This document shows, one piece after another, positions 8,529-16,848 of a stretch of DNA of 64,000 nucleotides. A model generated the notes under the pieces. The model had not been told where the DNA came from. It did no database searches and worked only from the letters and a program-made list of their open reading frames with translations. The number at the start of each line of letters is the position of its first letter. The first letter of the stretch is position 1. The position numbers were made by a program, and so were the translations under genes. The stretch lies in contig JBOGWS010000080.1 in NCBI GenBank assembly GCA_050693895.1, positions 79,265 to 143,264 on the forward strand, given 5' to 3'. This DNA is from WHSV01 sp050693895. Its GTDB lineage: Bacteria > Actinomycetota > CADDZG01 > WHSQ01.

Positions 8529-9599
8529 ATGAAAACCAAACTCCTTGCCTTACTCGGCGCGGCCGCGGTTGCCTTAGCGGCATGTGGTGACGCCGAAATC
8601 ACGGCGCCCGCAGCCGCCACCGTCGACGGCCAGAAGATCACCGTGGACGAGGTCGAGCGGGAGCTTGCGAAGTTCGAGGACACCGCACAGTTCGAGGCAT
8701 TGACGGCCGAAGAGGAAGCGGACAAGGTGCGTCGCCAGTTCCAGCAGGGCTACCTCTCGCAGATCATCCGACGCAACGTCATGCGCCCTCTGGCCGAGGA
8801 GCGTGGCCTCGAGGTCGGCCAGTCCGAGGTCGACGAGGCCTTGGAGGCCATCAAGGCCGACTTCCCCAGCGAGGAGGAGTTCGAGGCCGCGCTCGACCAG
8901 CAAGGGCTGAGCCCGGGCCAGCTTCCTGAGCTCGTGCGCGATCAGCTCACCGAGGAGGCGCTCCGCAAGGACATCCAGGCCGAGATCGAGCCGAGCGAAG
9001 ACGACCTCCAGAGCTTCTATGACGAGAACATCGACCGCTACAACCAGACCAAGGCGAGCCACATCCTTCTCAAGAAGCGCGCTCAGGCCGAGGGCGTTGC
9101 ATCACAGCTTCAAGGCGCAAAGGCGAGCCAGATCGACGAGTTGTTCGCCGAGCAGGCAAGAAAGCTCTCGGAGGATCCCGGGTCGGGTAAGAAGGGCGGC
9201 GACCTTGGCTATTTCGGCGCCGGCCAGTTGGTGCCCGAGTTCGAGCAAGCGGCGGGAGAGCTCGAGATTGGAGAGGTCTCGGATCCCGTGCAGTCGGAGT
9301 TCGGCTTCCACATCATCCGTCTGACCGACCGGCGGCTGCAGCCCTTCGAGGAGGTGCGCGACCAGATCGCTCAGGAGCTAAGCGGGGCGGAGGCCGAGGA
9401 GGCGTTTCAGGAGTTGATCGTGCAGGCTTATGAGGACGCGGACGTGCGCGTGAACTCTCGTTACGGCGAGTTGGATCCCGAGACCCAGCGGATCGCCGAC
9501 GCCACCGCGGAGGACGTTCCGGGGGCCGAGGAACCCTCCGAGACACCACCGGCCGAGGAGGGCGAACAACCGCCGGCCACGCCGCCCGCCGACCAGTAG
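8529..9599 (+). CDS. Parvulin-type peptidyl-prolyl isomerase lipoprotein (SurA/PrsA-like)
   Basis: Extracytoplasmic foldase of 356 residues. Signal peptide MKTKLLALLGAAAVALAAC ends in a good lipobox (LAAC), so it should be tethered to the outer face of the membrane. Residues about 30-170 form a SurA-like chaperone helical region, and about 175-270 a PpiC/rotamase domain (KASHILLKK, GGDLGYFGAGQLVPEFEQAA, FGFHIIRL). A Pro/Glu-rich tail ends the protein. ATG 8529 gives a proper signal peptide; GTG 8523, overlapping the mfd stop, is an alternative. Likely co-transcribed with mfd and mazG. Confidence 0.92.
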   Translation: MKTKLLALLGAAAVALAACGDAEITAPAAATVDGQKITVDEVERELAKFEDTAQFEALTAEEEADKVRRQFQQGYLSQIIRRNVMRPLAEERGLEVGQSEVDEALEAIKADFPSEEEFEAALDQQGLSPGQLPELVRDQLTEEALRKDIQAEIEPSEDDLQSFYDENIDRYNQTKASHILLKKRAQAEGVASQLQGAKASQIDELFAEQARKLSEDPGSGKKGGDLGYFGAGQLVPEFEQAAGELEIGEVSDPVQSEFGFHIIRLTDRRLQPFEEVRDQIAQELSGAEAEEAFQELIVQAYEDADVRVNSRYGELDPETQRIADATAEDVPGAEEPSETPPAEEGEQPPATPPADQ

Positions 9600-9610
9600 C
9601 AGACCCCCGG

Positions 9611-10366
9611 ATGCCGCTTCTCGTTGTTCCACTGGCCGCCGAGCAAGTCGGCGCGCTGACCCTGGACGAGCTGGACCGTCTCACCTCGTGCGAGAGAGTG
9701 CTGTTCGAGAATCCGACCCACCCCCTGCTCGCGCGGCTGAGGGATCTCGGAGTGGAGGCCGGAGCCTTCGACGACGAACCCGACGCGAACCGGCATGGCT
9801 GGGCGCTGGTTGCCGATCCTCGCTCGGTCCGCGTGATCGACCTCGCGCGCTCGGGGGCCGAAGTGACATCGCAGGTCGCGACTCCACCGGACTCGCTCAC
9901 GGCGGCGCACGGCGCGCACGTTCTGCGAAAGGCCGCGGCCTCGCTGAGCAACACGGTGCTCGTCATGTCCCGGCTGCGGAGCGACGACGGTTGCCCCTGG
10001 GACCGGGAACAGACGCACGAGTCACTCAAGGTTCACCTCCTCGAGGAGGCGCACGAGGTCATCGAGGCGATCGACACCGGGAAGACGGGGGCGGAGCTCG
10101 AGGAGGAACTGGGCGACCTGCTCCTCCAGGTTCTGTTCCACGCCAGGCTCGCCGACCAGGACGGTCGCTTCGACATCTCGTCGGTGGCGGACGGCCTGGT
10201 TGCCAAGCTAGTGCGGCGCCACCCGCACGTCTTCGGCGATGCTGTGGTGGACACCTCCGGCGAGGTCCTCGCCAACTGGGAACGCATCAAGCGAGAAGAG
10301 AAGCGAAGCAGGTTTCTGAGCGCGGGAGCTCCCGCAGAGCGGGCTCGGGGGGACATGGAAGAGTGA
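9611..10366 (+). CDS. mazG: Nucleoside triphosphate pyrophosphohydrolase MazG
   Basis: House-cleaning enzyme that hydrolyses (d)NTPs to monophosphates. 251 residues. The MazG helical domain (about 112-240) shows SDDGCPWDREQTHESLKVHL, then the metal-binding acidic residues of EEAHEVIEA and EELGDLLLQVLFHARLA. The N-terminal 100 residues have no recognisable catalytic motif and resemble the N-terminal extension of mycobacterial MazG. Only one MazG domain is present, against two in E. coli. It starts 11 bp after the PPIase gene and precedes eno. Confidence 0.92.
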   Translation: MPLLVVPLAAEQVGALTLDELDRLTSCERVLFENPTHPLLARLRDLGVEAGAFDDEPDANRHGWALVADPRSVRVIDLARSGAEVTSQVATPPDSLTAAHGAHVLRKAAASLSNTVLVMSRLRSDDGCPWDREQTHESLKVHLLEEAHEVIEAIDTGKTGAELEEELGDLLLQVLFHARLADQDGRFDISSVADGLVAKLVRRHPHVFGDAVVDTSGEVLANWERIKREEKRSRFLSAGAPAERARGDMEE

Positions 10367-10394
10367 AGATGCGGACTTCCGCTGTGACTCCTGT

Positions 10395-10400
10395 TATAAG
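10395..10400 (+). promoter_or_regulatory. Candidate eno promoter -10 (TATAAG)
   Basis: TATAAG in an AT-rich island between mazG and eno, with GGACTT at 10373-10378 as a weak -35 at 16 bp. The transcript would begin inside the palindrome just downstream. Confidence 0.4.
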
Positions 10401-10402
10401 TG

Positions 10403-10420
10403 TTGCTTAACGTTAAACAA
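10403..10420. promoter_or_regulatory. AT-rich palindrome (operator candidate) upstream of eno
   Basis: TTGCTTAACGTTAAACAA is an 18-bp inverted repeat with one symmetric mismatch pair around the perfect core TTAACGTTAA. It overlaps the expected transcription start of eno, the usual place for a repressor site. The regulator is not identifiable from the window. Confidence 0.5.
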
Positions 10421-10445
10421 GAGGTTCAGGTCTGGAGCGTCATTT

Positions 10446-11729
10446 TTGAGCGAGATCATTCACGTCGCCGGAAGAGAGATCCTCGACTCACGGGGCAATC
10501 CGACGGTCGAGGCCGAGATCCAGCTCGACTCGGGGGCGCGGGGACGAGCGGCGGTGCCCTCGGGAGCATCGACCGGTGCGGGCGAGGCCCTCGAGCTGCG
10601 CGACGGCGGCGATCGGTACTCGGGCAAGGGCGTTCGGGACGCCATCGACAACATCCACAACGTCATCGCGCCGGTCATCCTCGGCGCCGATGCTCTCGAC
10701 CAGCGCGGGCTCGATCAGACGATGATCGATCTCGACGGCACCGACAACAAGTCCAAGTTGGGCGCCAACGCAATGCTCGGCGTCTCTCTTGCCGCAGCTC
10801 AGGCCGCGGCGGCCGAGCTGGAGATGCCTCTGTGGCGCTACCTCGGTGGACCCGACTCGCACGTTCTACCGGTGCCGATGTTGAACGTTCTTAACGGAGG
10901 CGCTCACGCGGACAACTCAGTCGATTTTCAGGAGTTTATGTTCGCGCCCATCGGCGCGGCGAGCTTTGCCGAGGCTCTCGAGTGGGGAGCGCGCTGCTAC
11001 CACAGCCTTAAGAAGGTGCTCGAAGAACGAGAGCTCGCAACCGGTGTCGGTGACGAAGGCGGCTTCGCCCCAAACCTGAGCTCCAATGTCGAGGCCGTCG
11101 AGCTTCTGCTCGAAGCGATCGAACTAGCGAACCTCGAACCCGGGCGCGACGTCGCCCTTGCTATCGATCCCGCGACGAGTGAGATCTACTCCAACGGCTC
11201 CTACTCGCTCGCGTCCGAGCAGCGGACGTTGTCGAGTGGCGAGATGGTGGAGTTCTGGGCCGAGTGGGTCGACAGATACCCCATCGTCTCCATCGAGGAC
11301 GGCTTGGCCGAGGACGACTGGGGCGGCTGGAAGGCGCTCACCGAGGCCCTCGCAGACCGTGTGCAACTGACAGGTGACGACCTCTTCGTGACCAACAGGG
11401 ATGTCTTGCAGCGCGGCATCGATTCCGGGGTTGCCAACTCGATTCTGATCAAGCTCAACCAGATCGGAACGCTCAGCGAGACACTCGAGTGCGTGCGAAC
11501 GGCCCACCGGGCCGCCTACACCACCATGATCAGCCACCGCAGCGGCGAGACCGAGGATGCGACGGTTGCCGATGTCGCGGTGGCGACGAATGCGGGTCAG
11601 ATCAAGGCCGGGGCGCCCGCACGAGGAGAGCGTACCGCCAAGTACAACCAGTTGCTTCGTATCGAGGAGGCGCTGGGAGATAGCGCCCGCTATCCAGGAG
11701 CGAGCGCCTTTCCGAGGTTCGATTCGTGA
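10446..11729 (+). CDS. eno: Enolase
   Basis: Interconverts 2-phosphoglycerate and phosphoenolpyruvate in glycolysis. 427 residues, normal length. Recognisable segments: ILDSRGNPTVEAEI at the N-terminus, GDEGGFAPNL near 203, SIEDGLAEDDWGGW near 285 with metal ligands, KLNQIGTLSETL with the catalytic Lys near 337, and SHRSGETEDA near 362. The start is TTG at 10446, chosen because the conserved N-terminus begins immediately. The ftsB/divIC-like gene overlaps its stop by 4 bp, implying translational coupling. Confidence 0.97.
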   Translation: MSEIIHVAGREILDSRGNPTVEAEIQLDSGARGRAAVPSGASTGAGEALELRDGGDRYSGKGVRDAIDNIHNVIAPVILGADALDQRGLDQTMIDLDGTDNKSKLGANAMLGVSLAAAQAAAAELEMPLWRYLGGPDSHVLPVPMLNVLNGGAHADNSVDFQEFMFAPIGAASFAEALEWGARCYHSLKKVLEERELATGVGDEGGFAPNLSSNVEAVELLLEAIELANLEPGRDVALAIDPATSEIYSNGSYSLASEQRTLSSGEMVEFWAEWVDRYPIVSIEDGLAEDDWGGWKALTEALADRVQLTGDDLFVTNRDVLQRGIDSGVANSILIKLNQIGTLSETLECVRTAHRAAYTTMISHRSGETEDATVADVAVATNAGQIKAGAPARGERTAKYNQLLRIEEALGDSARYPGASAFPRFDS

Positions 11730-12265
11730 GCGGCCACAGAAAGACCGCCGCGGCCCGAAAGAAGAGGCCGTCGCCCGGCCGCGCCGGAAAGCCGAGCGCG
11801 ACCCGTCGCAAGCAGCAGGCACCGCGAAGGAGGCCCAGCGCAAGCCGCAGGAGACCGCCGCCCCCCGCTCGCACCAGGCAGCCGCGTCGACTGGGGGTTC
11901 TGCCGCAGGTCATTGCGCTTGTCCTCGTGCTCGGCCTTGCGGGGGCCATGGCCATACAGCCCACGCGCCAGCTCTTCGCGCAGCGCGACCGCATCTCCGA
12001 TATGTCGGGGGACCTCAACTCCATCACCGAGTCCAACAGGGAGTTGAACGACCGCGTTGACAGATTGAACGACCCGGACTACCTCGAGCAGATCGCACGC
12101 GACAGTGGCTTCGCGCGTCCGGGAGAAACCGTTTACAACGTGGTGCCCCCCTCTCGCAAGGAGATGAAAGAGCAAGCCAAACGCAAGGCATCTCAGAGCG
12201 AACCGGCCCCCGAGCCAGAGCCGAGCTTCATGGAGCGTTTCATGAACTTCGTGGGGCTCGGATAG
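11726..12265 (+). CDS. Septum formation initiator (FtsB/DivIC family)
   Basis: Small bitopic divisome protein of 179 residues. A very basic cytoplasmic N-terminus (about 1-55, Arg/Lys/Pro-rich) is followed by one membrane helix (about 58-78), a coiled coil (about 80-112) and the conserved DPDYLEQIARDSGFARPGE segment typical of FtsB/DivIC, then a Glu/Pro tail. FtsB/DivIC proteins bind FtsL and FtsQ/DivIB to activate septal wall synthesis. Its place between eno and DUF501/ppx is the standard actinobacterial context. The GTG start overlaps the eno stop. Confidence 0.88.
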   Translation: MSGHRKTAAARKKRPSPGRAGKPSATRRKQQAPRRRPSASRRRPPPPARTRQPRRLGVLPQVIALVLVLGLAGAMAIQPTRQLFAQRDRISDMSGDLNSITESNRELNDRVDRLNDPDYLEQIARDSGFARPGETVYNVVPPSRKEMKEQAKRKASQSEPAPEPEPSFMERFMNFVGLG

Positions 12266-12286
12266 AGCGCCCTCCAGGCGGACCAC

Positions 12287-12292
12287 TAAGCT
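12287..12292 (+). promoter_or_regulatory. -10 box, leaderless-type, for the DUF501 gene
   Basis: TAAGCT is separated by exactly 6 nt from the ATG at 12299, so the transcript probably starts at the start codon. Confidence 0.5.
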
Positions 12293-12298
12293 TGGTAC

Positions 12299-12793
12299 AT
12301 GAGCGTCGTTTGGAGCGAGGACGCGTCCGCCACCGACCGGGCGCTGATCGAGGAACAACTCGGCCGACCGTTGCGAGGCACTTGGCGCGTGGCGCGCCGC
12401 TGCCATCTCGGTGTCCCCATGGTCGTGGAGACCCACCCTCGTCTCGAGGACGGAACTCCGTTTCCGACGCTCTTCTGGCTCACGTGCCCTCTCTTGGTCA
12501 AGAGGGCCAGCCACCTCGAGGCCGAGGGATTCATGAGCGTCCTCACTCAGAGACTCACGACCGATAGCGCGTTCGCTGCGAGGCAGCAGTCGGCCGTCGA
12601 CCGCTACGTAAGTCGCCGAAACGAGCTCGCGCCGACCGAGGGCCCCCAGCCGGGTGGAGGCGCAGACCGAGTCAAATGCCTGCACGCTCACGTCGCGCAC
12701 GAGCTCGCCGACGCTCCGAATCCCGTGGGTGCGGCGACACTCGCCCAGACGGGGTGGCCCGACTGCAGGCTTCCCTGCGTGGGTCACCTCTAG
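12299..12793 (+). CDS. DUF501 family protein
   Basis: 164-residue protein of unknown function, conserved in Actinobacteria between the ftsB/divIC-like gene and ppx. Recognisable segments are PFPTLFWLTCPLLVKRASHL near 53-72 and KCLHAHVAHELADAPNPVGA near 125-144, with Cys and His residues that could bind a metal or iron. No catalytic function is established, so only the family is named. A -10-like box sits 6 nt before the start, and ppx follows within about 12 bp. Confidence 0.85.
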   Translation: MSVVWSEDASATDRALIEEQLGRPLRGTWRVARRCHLGVPMVVETHPRLEDGTPFPTLFWLTCPLLVKRASHLEAEGFMSVLTQRLTTDSAFAARQQSAVDRYVSRRNELAPTEGPQPGGGADRVKCLHAHVAHELADAPNPVGAATLAQTGWPDCRLPCVGHL

Positions 12794-12804
12794 GTGTCCC
12801 GCTA

Positions 12805-13713
12805 GTGCGCGTCGCCGCCATCGATGTCGGGACGAATTCCACCAGGCTTTTGGTCGCCGAGGGTTGGGGAGGCGATTTCCGTCCTCTCGACCGACGCATG
12901 ATCGTCACCCGTCTGGGGGAGGGGGTCGACCGGAACCGGGCGCTGGCCCACGATGCTCTCGAGCGCACGCTTCTCACCGTGGCCGAATACGCCGCGACGT
13001 GCGGTGAGTACGGTGTCGAGAGAATGCGAGTCACCGGAACCTCCGCGGTGCGCGACGCGAGGAACCGCGACGAGTTCTTCGACGGCATCGAGAAGCTCAC
13101 CGGCCGGGCCCCCGAGATGCTTTCCGGAGAGACAGAGGCGCGCACGACCTTTCTGGGAGCCCTGAGCGATCTCGACCGTGGCTTACCGGCCCTGGTCGTT
13201 GATATCGGCGGAGGCTCGACGGAACTCGTCTGCGGAACCGATGAACCGGAGCGACTCGCGTCTCTCGACATAGGTTGCGTTCGCCTTTTCGAGAAGCACC
13301 TTCACTCCGACCCTCCTTCGTCACAGGAGTTGGAGGCCCTGCGAGCCGAGATTCGCGGCGCGCTCGGCGGCGCAAGGAAGCAACTCGATCCACCCCCCGG
13401 GGCGCGACTTATAGGCGTTGCGGGAACGGTCACACAACTCGCACAGCTGAAGACCGGACTTGCTGTTTACGACCCGGACATCACCCACCACATGGTGTTG
13501 TCCCACGGCGACGTCCGACGGTTGGTCCGGCGACTCGAATCGCTCTCTCTAAGCCAGCGGCGGCGAGTGAAGGGCCTCGAGCCGGGACGCGCGGATGTCA
13601 TCGTGGCGGGTGGAGAACTACTCGTCGCGGTGATGGAGACCTTCGACAGCGCCGAGGTGCTCGTGTCCGAGAAGGACATCCTCGATGGACTTGTCATCGA
13701 GCTTCTTCGGTAG
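12805..13713 (+). CDS. ppx: Exopolyphosphatase / guanosine pentaphosphatase family
   Basis: ASKHA-fold phosphatase acting on polyphosphate and/or pppGpp. 302 residues, the short single-module actinobacterial form. N-terminal VAAIDVGTNSTRLLVAE is the phosphate-1 motif; MRVTGTSAVRDARNRDEF, the phosphate-2 motif DIGGGSTELVCG near 132 and GVAGTVTQLA near 205 follow. The GTG at 12805 is preferred because the fold starts at once; the frame is open further upstream but overlaps DUF501. Follows DUF501 in the standard order. Confidence 0.9.
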   Translation: MRVAAIDVGTNSTRLLVAEGWGGDFRPLDRRMIVTRLGEGVDRNRALAHDALERTLLTVAEYAATCGEYGVERMRVTGTSAVRDARNRDEFFDGIEKLTGRAPEMLSGETEARTTFLGALSDLDRGLPALVVDIGGGSTELVCGTDEPERLASLDIGCVRLFEKHLHSDPPSSQELEALRAEIRGALGGARKQLDPPPGARLIGVAGTVTQLAQLKTGLAVYDPDITHHMVLSHGDVRRLVRRLESLSLSQRRRVKGLEPGRADVIVAGGELLVAVMETFDSAEVLVSEKDILDGLVIELLR

Positions 13714-13747
13714 CTCGAGGGCCACTTCCGGTCGCCCCGCGGCGCGA

Positions 13748-13753
13748 TAGCCT
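13748..13753 (+). promoter_or_regulatory. -10 box, leaderless-type, for acsA
   Basis: TAGCCT followed by 6 nt and the ATG at 13760. No convincing -35 is seen. Confidence 0.5.
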
Positions 13754-13759
13754 CCCTGG

Positions 13760-15691
13760 ATGAGCGATTTCATCTGGGAACCCACACCTGAGTACATCGA
13801 GAATGCAAACGTCACGCGTCTGATGCAGAAACATGGAATCGATGACTTCCACGATCTCGTAAAGCGATCCCAGGAGGACATCGAGTGGTTCTGGAGCGCT
13901 GCGGTCGAGGACCTGGGGATCGACTTCTTCAAACCGTTCGACCAGCTCCTCGACGTCTCGGCCGGCCTCCAATGGCCCAAGTGGTTCACCGGAGGAACGG
14001 TGAATCTCACCTACAACTGCGTCGACCGCCACGGTGCATCCGAGCTTGCAGGCAACAACGCACTCGTCTGGGAGGGCGAGGACGGAGAGGTCCGCAACCT
14101 GACCTACGCGGAGTTGACGAACGAGGTCAACAAGGTTGCAAACGGCCTTGTGGCTGCCGGCATCGGACAAGGGGACGCCGTCGGCGTTTACATGCCCATG
14201 GTTCTCGAGGCCGTGATCGCTCTCTACGCAGTAGCGAAGATCGGGGCCATCTACATGCCGATCTTTTCGGGATTCGGCGCGCCTGCGGTTGCGACTCGGT
14301 TAAACGACGCGCAGGCGAAGGCGCTCATCACGGCAGACGGCTTCTACCGGCGGGGCTCGAAGGTCGACATGAAGTCGGTGGCGGATCTGGCGGTCAAGGA
14401 GTCGCCCTCGGTCGATCACGTCTTCGTGTTTGTGCGCTTCGGCGAGGTGACGCTAGGACCAAAGGACCGGCTTTGGGACGAGGCCTTCGGTTCGGCCTCG
14501 GCCGAGTTGGCGGCTCCGCATCTCGACCCGGAGACACCTTTCATGATCGCCTACACGTCCGGAACGACGGGGCGGCCAAAGGGCAGCGTTCACGTTCACG
14601 GAGGCTTTCTCGTGAAGATCGCGGAGGAGGTCGCCTATCAGCTCGACGTTCGGCCGGGGCACGTTCTCTACTGGGTGACCGACATGGGCTGGATCATGGG
14701 GCCGCTCGAAATAGTGGGTGGTCACGCCGCGGGGGCCACGGTCTTCATGTATGAGGGGGCCCCGAACTATCCGGACGTGGATCGGCTGTGGGCGATGGTC
14801 GAGCGTCACCGAATCAACGCGCTGGGCGTTTCGCCGACGCTTGTGCGCGCTCTGATGCCTGGTGGTGATGACATGGTGAAGAAGCACGATCTCTCGAGCC
14901 TGCGACTTCTCGCCTCGACGGGCGAGCCGTGGAACCCGGAGCCCTACCGATGGTTTCACGAGATCGTCGGTGGTGGTCGCCTTCCCATCATCAATCTTTC
15001 GGGTGGAACCGAGGTTGGCGCTTGCTTCCTCGGACAATCGCCGGTCATTCCGACCAAGGTCTGCTCGCTGGGAACGCCGTCGTTGGGAATGAACGTCGAC
15101 GTTTACGGACCGGACGGCACTTCTGTGCGGGGGGTGGTGGGCGAGCTCGTGTGCACCAAGCCTTGGCCCTCACAGACGCGGGGCTTTTGGAACGCTTCCA
15201 AGCGCTATCTCGAGACGTACTGGTCGCGCTTCGACGGCGTTTGGGTGCACGGGGATTGGGCGTCCATCGACTCTGACGGTTACTGGTTCCTTCACGGTCG
15301 AAGCGACGACACGCTGAACATCGCAGGGAAGCGGATCGGGCCGGCCGAGTTCGAATCCGCGGCGGTAGATCATCCCGCCGTCATCGAATGCGCGGCCGTG
15401 GGTGTGCCCGACGAGATCAAGGGCACGGCGGTGTGGTGCTTCTGCATTCTTCGCCCGGAGATCGAGGCTACCGATGAACTGCGGATGGAGGTCAAGCAAG
15501 CCATCGTGGACGAACTCGGAAAGGCGTTCAGTCCGTCGCAGATTCGCTTTGTGACCGAACTTCCGAAGACGCGCTCGGCGAAGATACTGCGGCGCGCGAT
15601 CAAGGCGAAGGTCGTCGGTGAGGACCCGGGCGATCTGAGCTCTCTCGAGAATCCCAGCGCACTCGAGGCGATCGAGAAGTCTCTGCCGTGA
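13760..15691 (+). CDS. acsA: Acetyl-CoA synthetase-like AMP-forming acyl-CoA synthetase
   Basis: Activates acetate or a related short acid to acyl-CoA through an acyl-adenylate. 643 residues, typical of AcsA. ANL-family motifs: YTSGTTGRPKGSVHVHGGF near 262-280, STGEPWNPEPYRWF near 388, SGGTEVG near 415, HGDWASIDSDGYWFLHGRSD near 497 and the C-terminal KTRSAKILRRAIK with the catalytic and acetylatable Lys near 607. Propionate or another short acid remains possible as substrate. A GNAT/acyl-CoA-synthetase fusion at 26373 could acetylate that Lys. The phosphatase gene overlaps its stop by 4 bp. Confidence 0.88.
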   Translation: MSDFIWEPTPEYIENANVTRLMQKHGIDDFHDLVKRSQEDIEWFWSAAVEDLGIDFFKPFDQLLDVSAGLQWPKWFTGGTVNLTYNCVDRHGASELAGNNALVWEGEDGEVRNLTYAELTNEVNKVANGLVAAGIGQGDAVGVYMPMVLEAVIALYAVAKIGAIYMPIFSGFGAPAVATRLNDAQAKALITADGFYRRGSKVDMKSVADLAVKESPSVDHVFVFVRFGEVTLGPKDRLWDEAFGSASAELAAPHLDPETPFMIAYTSGTTGRPKGSVHVHGGFLVKIAEEVAYQLDVRPGHVLYWVTDMGWIMGPLEIVGGHAAGATVFMYEGAPNYPDVDRLWAMVERHRINALGVSPTLVRALMPGGDDMVKKHDLSSLRLLASTGEPWNPEPYRWFHEIVGGGRLPIINLSGGTEVGACFLGQSPVIPTKVCSLGTPSLGMNVDVYGPDGTSVRGVVGELVCTKPWPSQTRGFWNASKRYLETYWSRFDGVWVHGDWASIDSDGYWFLHGRSDDTLNIAGKRIGPAEFESAAVDHPAVIECAAVGVPDEIKGTAVWCFCILRPEIEATDELRMEVKQAIVDELGKAFSPSQIRFVTELPKTRSAKILRRAIKAKVVGEDPGDLSSLENPSALEAIEKSLP

Positions 15692-16296
15692 CGATTTTCT
15701 ATCTCGTGCGTCACGGTGTGACCTCGCATACCGGGCACCGACTAAGCGGACGCATGCCCGACATTCATCTGAGTGACGCCGGGATCGCCGAGGCCGAAGT
15801 CGCTGCGACCAGCCTCGCCAAGGTGCGATTGAAGTCGATCTATTCCAGCCCCATCGACAGGTGCATCGAGACGGCGAGGACCATCGCCCACAAGCACCAT
15901 CTTGTTGTACGAACCCGAAAGGACCTCACGGAGGTCGAGTACGGCACCTGGACGAACAAATCGCTGAAGACGGTGGCCCGTACCAAGCTCTGGTCGAGCG
16001 TTCAGAAATGGCCGTCGGGAACACGCTTTCCCGGGGGTGAATCGTTCGTCGAGATCCAAAGCAGGGGCGTTGCGGTCCTCGAAGACCTGCGCATTCGGCA
16101 CCCCAAGGACCGCATCTGTGTCGTGAGTCACGGGGATGTCATCCGGCTGGTGTTGGCCCACTACCTGGGGATTCACCTCGATCTCTTTCAGCGAATTCTG
16201 GTGACCCCAGCATCGATTAGCGTCTTGTCTGTAACCGACTCCGGCCCCACGGTTCTTACGCTGAACGCTCCGCCCGGGTCGCCTTTGGGAGGATGA
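15688..16296 (+). CDS. Histidine phosphatase family protein (MSMEG_4193 type)
   Basis: 202-residue member of the phosphoglycerate mutase-like histidine phosphatase superfamily. LVRHG near residues 6-10 carries the phospho-accepting His; SSPIDRCIETA and VSHGDVIR near 147 complete the active site. The substrate is unknown. It is the first gene of an actinobacterial triad with DUF3090 and SCO1664-family genes, and overlaps both neighbours by 4 bp, so the three products probably act together. GTG start within the acsA stop. Confidence 0.88.
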   Translation: MTIFYLVRHGVTSHTGHRLSGRMPDIHLSDAGIAEAEVAATSLAKVRLKSIYSSPIDRCIETARTIAHKHHLVVRTRKDLTEVEYGTWTNKSLKTVARTKLWSSVQKWPSGTRFPGGESFVEIQSRGVAVLEDLRIRHPKDRICVVSHGDVIRLVLAHYLGIHLDLFQRILVTPASISVLSVTDSGPTVLTLNAPPGSPLGG

Positions 16297-16823
16297 TGAG
16301 CGAGTTCACCGCCGAGACCTTCACCACCGATTACGTCGGATCCCCCGGTCAGCGGTCGTTTTACGTTCAGGCTCGCGATGCGTCGGGAACCCACTCGTAC
16401 GAGATCGAGAAGCAGCAGATCCAGGCCCTCGTCGAGAAGTTGCGTGAGGTGCTTGTTCTGGTGGACCAAGCGGACACGGTTCTTGCAACGGAGCCCGCGC
16501 GCGATCCGGCGCTGGCGCTCGAGTCACCCGTCGAGCCGGACTATCGCGTTGGCACAATCGGGCTGGCTTACGACGAGAGCTCTGACGTCGTGGTCGTCAT
16601 CCTTCAACCGGCCGATGCCGAGGAGCCGGAAGAGGTCGTCATCGAATCCGAAGCGGGGGATCGGTTGCTCGTACGGCGCGATCAGGTTCGAGCCTTCATC
16701 CTTCACGCGGCTTCGATCCTGGCCGAGGGGCGGCGCACCTGCCAGCTCTGCGGGCTCCCGATCGATCCCGAGGGACACCAGTGTCCGGCGAGCAACGGGC
16801 ACCGCTCGAGCCCGGTCGCTTAG
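16293..16823 (+). CDS. DUF3090 family protein with C-terminal zinc-ribbon-like motif
   Basis: 176-residue actinobacterial protein of unknown function. The beta-rich N-terminal part includes TTDYVGSPGQRSFYVQARD and IGLAYDESSDVVVVILQP; the C-terminus has CQLCGLPIDPEGHQCPASNGH (shown in part: CQLC, then HQC) likely to bind zinc with a nearby His. It overlaps the phosphatase stop and lies 25 bp before the SCO1664-family gene. Two adjacent ATGs (16293, 16296) are possible starts, preceded by GGGAGG. The function probably depends on its two partners. Confidence 0.88.
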   Translation: MMSEFTAETFTTDYVGSPGQRSFYVQARDASGTHSYEIEKQQIQALVEKLREVLVLVDQADTVLATEPARDPALALESPVEPDYRVGTIGLAYDESSDVVVVILQPADAEEPEEVVIESEAGDRLLVRRDQVRAFILHAASILAEGRRTCQLCGLPIDPEGHQCPASNGHRSSPVA

Positions 16824-16848
16824 CGAACCCGCGGGGGACACTGAGGTT

